Source of the DNA: Cyclaneusma minus
Lineage: Eukaryota; Ascomycota; Leotiomycetes; Marthamycetales; Marthamycetaceae
Length of the DNA: 64,000 nucleotides
Direction: 5' to 3'
Assembly: GCA_037179335.1 (NCBI GenBank)
Contig: JAKZHN010000002.1
Location: forward strand, 1,550,001-1,614,000
How positions within the stretch are numbered: position 1 is the first letter of the stretch; each line of letters starts with the position of its first letter. The translations under genes were made by a program, and so were the position numbers. This document shows positions 58,814 to 64,000 of this stretch, piece by piece. The notes under the pieces were generated by a model that saw only the letters and a list, made by a program, of their open reading frames with translations, had not been told where the DNA came from and ran no database searches.

Positions 58814-61800
58814 AAACATTCCCTACGAGCTACGAAGCAGTTGCTCAAACAACTCTCGTTTCCAAATTCTCGACTACCATAATCTCGTCTGCGAAGTTTT
58901 CCAAAGTGCTAGGAGCTCTAGAATTCCCAGTCCCCTCGTAACTGTGCAAGAATCTGCTGTTCAAGCCGACAGCAGTCATTTCAACCGACGGCGAGAGGGT
59001 TGTTTTGCGGTCTGGCATTGGTGTGAATCATCCAGCGGGCCGGTGATGTCTAAGCTCCAAGACAAGCTGGCAAAAAGTGTTGACCAAGGACCATAAAAGT
59101 CCTTCCAGGATATTGCGAGTTTCTCTTTCAAGTTTTTCAGTCGCTGCTCCTTTTGGTAACGACGCAGTTGCTCAAGCATGTCTTATTTTCAAATTGCGAG
59201 ATTGTGTACCATGGTGTTGTTCACGGATGTTTGGTATTTGTGTGAAAGTTTGGAATTTAGATTTTAGAATTTCTGAGTAAGGTAGGTTTGTGGAAATCCG
59301 TTTGGACGAGGTGAACGACAGCAGTGATTTCAACCGGCGGTGAGAGGGTGAAATGGCGACAGGGTAGCAGGGTAGCAGATTGGAATTCCTGACTGCTGTG
59401 AATCATCAGTTAGTATGATGCTGAAGGTTCTAGTGCAAATGAAGCGAAGGAAGGACTATTAAACTTCCTCGAGGAGACTTTGGATTTCTCCCTTAAGTTC
59501 CCAAAATCCCTGGCAGCATTTCACTCGTCTCGACGCAGTTGAGCTTGTAAATTTTATTTCGAAACTTTTAGACGGCCGTGGCCTCGTCCGCAAATTTACA
59601 AATCTGCTCCAAGACTCGAGATTCGAGATTTCTGTACAAGTGCGTACATCTATGAGAGTTCACTGTAAGGAAGCACCAGCAGTAATTCCAAACAACGGTA
59701 GCAAGAGTTGGGCGATGGTAGGGTGTTCTGGTGGGCTGGAATTACTGTGAATCATTGGCTGGTATGGTGAGTAAGGTCTGGGGCCAAGCTACGAGGGAAA
59801 GAGCTACAAAAAGATCTCGGCGCCCCTGTGAATTGCTTTTTCTCAAGTTCTCAATAGCTGGGAGCAGGGCTTGCAATAATTAACGGTTTATAAGAAACTG
59901 CAGTTTAAAAATGCAATTTGGGTAAACGGTTTAAAGGTTCAACTGAACTGGCAGTTTCAGTTTAAAGGCTCAACTAAACTGGCACCAAACTGGCGGACTG
60001 GTGGCATTGGTGTTTTAGTAAGGAAAATGCCTGGTTTTCCAAATTTAAAGCAAAAACATAGGAAAAAGTGGCCGGAAAAACTTATGCCCGATAAAAAGTA
60101 TTCGGAAAAACTATATTCCAAAGAAAACATCTGGAAAAAGCCCGGAAAAGGTATTATTCCGGGAAAAAAGGGCCGGATAAATATAAATTCCCAATGCCAT
60201 CAGTCCGGACTAAACTGCCAGTTTGAGCTTCAAACTGGCAGTCCAGTTTCACTTTGAGCTTTAAACTAAACTGCTAGTTTCAGTTTGAAGCCCAAACTGG
60301 ACTGTTCAAACTGTTGCAAGCCCTGGCTGGGAGGGATGGCTCATGGCGTTGTGGGTTCGACACCTTGATGTCTGCGGCTTGGGTTTCAGCTCAACACCCC
60401 AGGCTCCAAGTCTCCCCTAGGTATAAAAGCCCTAGTGCTCGCCTTCCAATCTCTGTCCCAGGGTTCGTTTGTGTGGAGTTGACAGCAGTGGTTGTGGACG
60501 ACGGTGAAAAGGATAAGCGACTGCAGCATGGCAAGGTGGTTTGGTGGGCTAGAACTGCTGTGAATCATCAGCCCGCTATATTGTCTGAGGGATGAGGTAG
60601 AGAGACAAAGGAAATAATTATAAGGGTCCTCCTCCTCGCCTTTAAATTCCTCTGCCAAAGCTACAGCCGACGTACTAGATTGGTACACACCAACTTGATC
60701 GTGTAGCCAGAACTTGTTTTTCCAAATTCGCAAGACTATGCTTGAGTTTCGTTTAGCGTTCTGGGACCTATATTTGGCGAATGTTGCCTTTTTTTTTCTT
60801 ACTCGATAAGTTACTGTCAGGAGTGCGGTAGTTTGTAAGGGACGTGGATTGAGAATCGACAGTAGTTGTTTTGCACGACGGTGAGATGATTGGGTGATGG
60901 TAGGGCTGTTTCACTGGGTCTTCTGGGGCAGGACTGGAAATGCTGTGAATCATCGGCTGGTATCTTGGCTGGGGCGCAGGGCAAAGCGACCAAGGAAAGA
61001 ACTATAAAGTCCAATGCATACACTAACAACATCCATAGAGTCTGATGGCGAGTGGAAGAAGCCTCAGAAGAGTTTCTCTCTCAAAGATAGTAACAAGGCG
61101 CCTTGCGCGCACATCGATCCCACCAGTCAAGCTGGCTGGACTTGTTCTTCCAAGTTAGCAAGACTATGCTTGGGCTCCATTTGGCGTTTTAGAATTATTT
61201 GGAGATCGAATCAGTTTGTTCTTAGAGACTGGGTAAGCGTGGGGGTTTGCTTGAGATCTGGAGGGGAAGCAGCAGTTGTTTTGGATGACGGTGAAAGGGC
61301 TGGGTGGTAGAGTGGCGCGGCGTACTCCATGGAAGTGGTGTGAATCATATGCCCGCTATATTGTCTGAGACTCAGTACGAAAAGACCAAGGAAAAACCTA
61401 TAAGAGTCTTCCTCCTCGCCTTCAACTTCTTCTCTCAAGACAGAACATCTCAAGACAGAACAGTATACCAAGCCACTCTAGTCCTGCAGGCAAGCTGGCA
61501 AGACATATTCGCAAATTCGCCAGGCTCCGGCTGGTTCATCTGAGGGTCTGGAAAGTGGAAGCTGCATTCAGATACTGTGGGCCAGGGAAAGAAAACCATC
61601 ACGATGGAAGGAGTCATTCTATTCGTATGACGGCAGTGAGTGGAAGCGACGGTGAGAGGGCCGGGTGGCGGTAGAGTGGTGCGGCGAGCTGGAATTTGTG
61701 TATGTAGAACATTGGCTGGTAACTTGCCTGAGGTCCAGGGCCAAGAGGCAAAGAAGGACCATGAAAGCCCCTCTACAACCCTTGAAATTCTTCTTTCAAA

Positions 61801-63430
61801 TTCGCCAAAATGCCCTTGCCGTTATTACTTCAGTTGTCACGGCCCAGTTGCGCAGGCAAATCTCGTGTTCCAAAATGCAAAACTGATGCTTTGGTCTTGT
61901 CCGCTGGCTTTTCGCACCTGCTTGAAAATCTGAAATGCAGGATTTTTGAATAGCTCAAAAGGAGTCTATTATTTAGTATTGATAGCAGGACTTTTGAACA
62001 ACAATAAAGGGGCTAATCGATGGCAGATCTCTGGGCTGGTGGTGCTGTGAACTCTTCACTCTGCCATTTGGAACATGGCTTCCAGCTTGATTTCAAGGAA
62101 TAAGTATAAAGGTTCCTCGAGAAGCTGTGCATTCCTCTCAAAATCCCAAAACGTGCACCGAATTCGTCACAGCGCAGTTATGCAGGCAAGATTGCGAAAA
62201 CTGGTGTGTCGTTGTGTCCGCGATATTTCCAACCTGCGTAAGGTTTGAGCAGTTGGGGTCTTGTATTTTTCCTGCTTGAATGTATAAAGTATATTTGGGA
62301 GAAGTAACAGTAGTGGTTTCATGCGACGGCAGGAAAATTTGGGCAATGATAGGGTGAAAGGCGGGCAGGAACTGTTATGAATCATCACCCTGATGTTTTG
62401 CTTAAGGTGTAAGATAGAGGGGCCAGAGCAAAAATTATAAAAGTGCTCCGACGACCCTCCAGCTTCCTCTTTCAACATCCTTAGGGCTGGGCGCAGAGGA
62501 TCACGCGGTGGCCACGAAGTACCTAGTCGCGCAGGCAAGACGCTTTTCGTAGATTATGAGACTGCGAGACTGGTGTTTCGTCTTATACTAAAGTCACAAA
62601 TTTGTCTCAAGATCTGTTTTCCAGAAATCCTATGGGAATTTGGCTGAACGAAATGACAGCAGTGATTTCAAACGACGATAAGAGGGCTGATCGGTAGCAG
62701 GCTGGCAGGCTTGTATTGCTGTGAATCATCTATTTGAAATTTGCAGCTCCAAGCTTTGCTCCTAGTTTAATTTCCACAGACCAAAAAAGGGCTATTAAAG
62801 TCCTTCGACGACCCTTCTAATTCCTCTCCCAAGTTCTGCCAGCGACTTTTCCTACCCCAATGGAAATGGACGACGCAGTGGCGCAGGCAAGGCCTCTCTC
62901 GCCAATGGTGGTTTCCAAGCCTAGTGTGTTGTTTTGTCCGCGGAGTTTCGAGAAGTCTCCATGGTGATTTGGGGCCCAGAATTTTTTCCCTATCTGGCAT
63001 AAGTCTGGAAGTTCGTTGAGTGGAGCAACAGCAGTGCTTTCGGACGACTGTGGGAGAGCTGAATGGCAGCCAATTAGCAAGCTAGAACTGCTGTGAATCA
63101 TAGGCCGATATTTTTTTACCTTAATGTCTACGGTAGAAGGACCAAGGCAAGAGCTATATAGAGAGTCTCCAAGTCCTTGGACTCCTCTCCAAATTTTCCA
63201 AGCATGAGAGCTTCCCCGGACGATCTGCCTTTTCTGACCGCAATTGCGCAAGCAGGTGTTCCTTCGTAAATAGCGAGACTAACACTCGGTTCTGTCTGGG
63301 TGGTTTAACAGTTGTCTGCAGAGTGATGATCGGGAGCCAGGATTACCTTTCCCTTTTCTTTTTCTGAGATTGCGCAAGTCTGTAATTATTTGATTGGACG
63401 AAGCGACAGCAGTTATTGTCAGTCACATGC
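58814..63430 (+). repeat. TATA-bearing satellite array of ~350-bp units, right half
   Basis: TATA-like boxes at 59093, 59458, 59815, 60422, 60619, 61013, 61399, 61760, 62105, 62436, 62793 and 63155 head units of 331-394 bases, the same family as 26910-29157. Some boxes have decayed (tattaaac at 59458, tacaaaaag at 59815, atgaaag at 61760). The 59815-60619 interval is one unit plus the hAT MITE and an extra or partial unit start at 60422. Each unit retains gacagcagt..tttca..cgacggt, a ggctggaattgctgtgaatcat block and gcgcaggcaaga. Short frames across it have no conserved reading. Confidence 0.82.
59865..60325. mobile_element. hAT-type MITE
   Basis: The element starts cagggcttgcaa and ends ttgcaagccctg, and is flanked by a perfect 8-bp duplication GCTGGGAG (59857-59864 and 60326-60333), diagnostic of hAT transposons. 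The arms contain multiple inverted copies of aaactggcagttt-like motifs over about 150 bases each side. The 461-bp element has no transposase. It disrupts one satellite unit. Confidence 0.9.
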
Positions 63431-64000
63431 AGGGGGGCTGGCACCATGATAGAGAGCGATAGTGTCTATTCGTGGGTAGCTGCAAGACCTTAAGGATCCT
63501 GGAGCTCTAGCGCTAGTCTTAGCACCAAAGCTAGGGTTAAGCCCTGCCCTGGGGAATCAACACCCCCTTTACAATTATTGCTATAATGGTATATCGTGCC
63601 TAAATTTCTAAATAAAATAAATAAACCCCCTTAAAACTTATAATTATACAATTTAAATATATTTAATAATTTCAAATTTTAATTTCCCTTAATCCTAATT
63701 TATTACCATTTAAATTTTTAAATTATGCATATTTTAGCTAAAAAATAATAATAAATAAATTAAAAAAATAGCTTAATCAAAAGGTTAGCTATATTTTTCT
63801 CGCTAATAATATAGTTCGTGTTTTTTTAAAAAAAATTGGCAAAATTATATATAACGAATATTTATATACTTAATGCATTGCTGGACTCTAATTCTTTAAA
63901 TAATCAAATTTATAAAAATATTATTTGCTAAAAACAATACAAATTAAATTGGGGCCCATATAGCCAATTTTAATTAAAAATATCTATGCCTAAAAGATTT
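63431..64000. other. End of satellite and start of a second AT-rich block
   Basis: After the last satellite unit, bases 63500-63568 are GC-rich (gctctagcgctagtcttag, ccctgccctggggaatcaaca). From about 63570 the sequence turns abruptly A+T-rich and remains so to the window end, like the RIP-affected block at 29.3-58.6 kb. It is probably another mutated transposable element. The terminal aatcaaca could be the end of an element, but no partner is in view. Confidence 0.5.

Noticed and set aside
60340..60420. tRNA-like B box (gggttcgacacc)
   Set aside because: No matching A box at the right distance and no cloverleaf can be drawn by eye. Probably chance in a satellite unit.

Overview
This looks like nuclear DNA of a filamentous ascomycete (Pezizomycotina). 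Introns are short (about 58-104 nt) with GTAAGT/GTATG-type donors and CTAAC-type branch sites. Genes alternate between strands, secreted proteins carry GPI-anchor tails, and a 30-kb block of nested LTR retrotransposons is reduced almost entirely to A+T by C-to-T and G-to-A changes, the signature of repeat-induced point mutation (RIP). I cannot name the species.

Bases 1-11920 hold a tandem family of about seven copies of a small nuclear-looking protein on the + strand. The family layout is a short Cys/His motif at the N-terminus (CPxCxLxHxPQC), a low-complexity linker with a KRKR-type basic patch, a phase-0 intron, a homeodomain-like three-helix region ending in QVxKWFSS or EIGRWFGS, and an acidic/basic low-complexity tail. 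Copies at 1-760 (cut by the window edge), 2731-3730 and 11146-11920 are open. Those at 1567-2030, 4878-5903, 6026-7240 and 7343-8569 are broken by stops, frameshifts, truncation or internal recombination. A fold-back element (9470-9716) and a 73-bp minisatellite (10361-10790) lie before the last copy.

Bases 12703-26500 are ordinary gene space. There is a large repeat-rich GPI-anchored wall protein on the - strand (three exons, 1198 residues, 12703-16423), a low-complexity Ser/Ala-rich protein of unknown function on the - strand (18898-20773), and a small eight-cysteine GPI-anchored secreted protein on the - strand (24245-24935). Long intergenic stretches separate them.

Bases 26910-29157 and 58814-63430 are two halves of one tandem satellite with a unit of about 350 bp, 18-19 units in all. 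Each unit carries a TATAAAAG-like box followed by a conserved pyrimidine-rich stretch. The halves were one array until a Ty1/copia element (29158-58808, target duplication GGCCG) inserted. That element's 180-bp 5' LTR was then split by a Ty3/gypsy element (29241-42383, target duplication TTAAG). This in turn received a - strand copia element (33851-39040) and a terminal-inverted-repeat MITE (30635-31153). The outer copia element also took a - strand gypsy element (42968-48922) and a second copy of the - strand copia (51667-56769). All retroelement coding regions are RIP-destroyed, but reverse transcriptase, RNase H and integrase signatures can still be read through the mutations. A hAT-type MITE (59865-60325) sits in the right satellite half. 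A further AT-rich block starts near 63570 and runs off the window.
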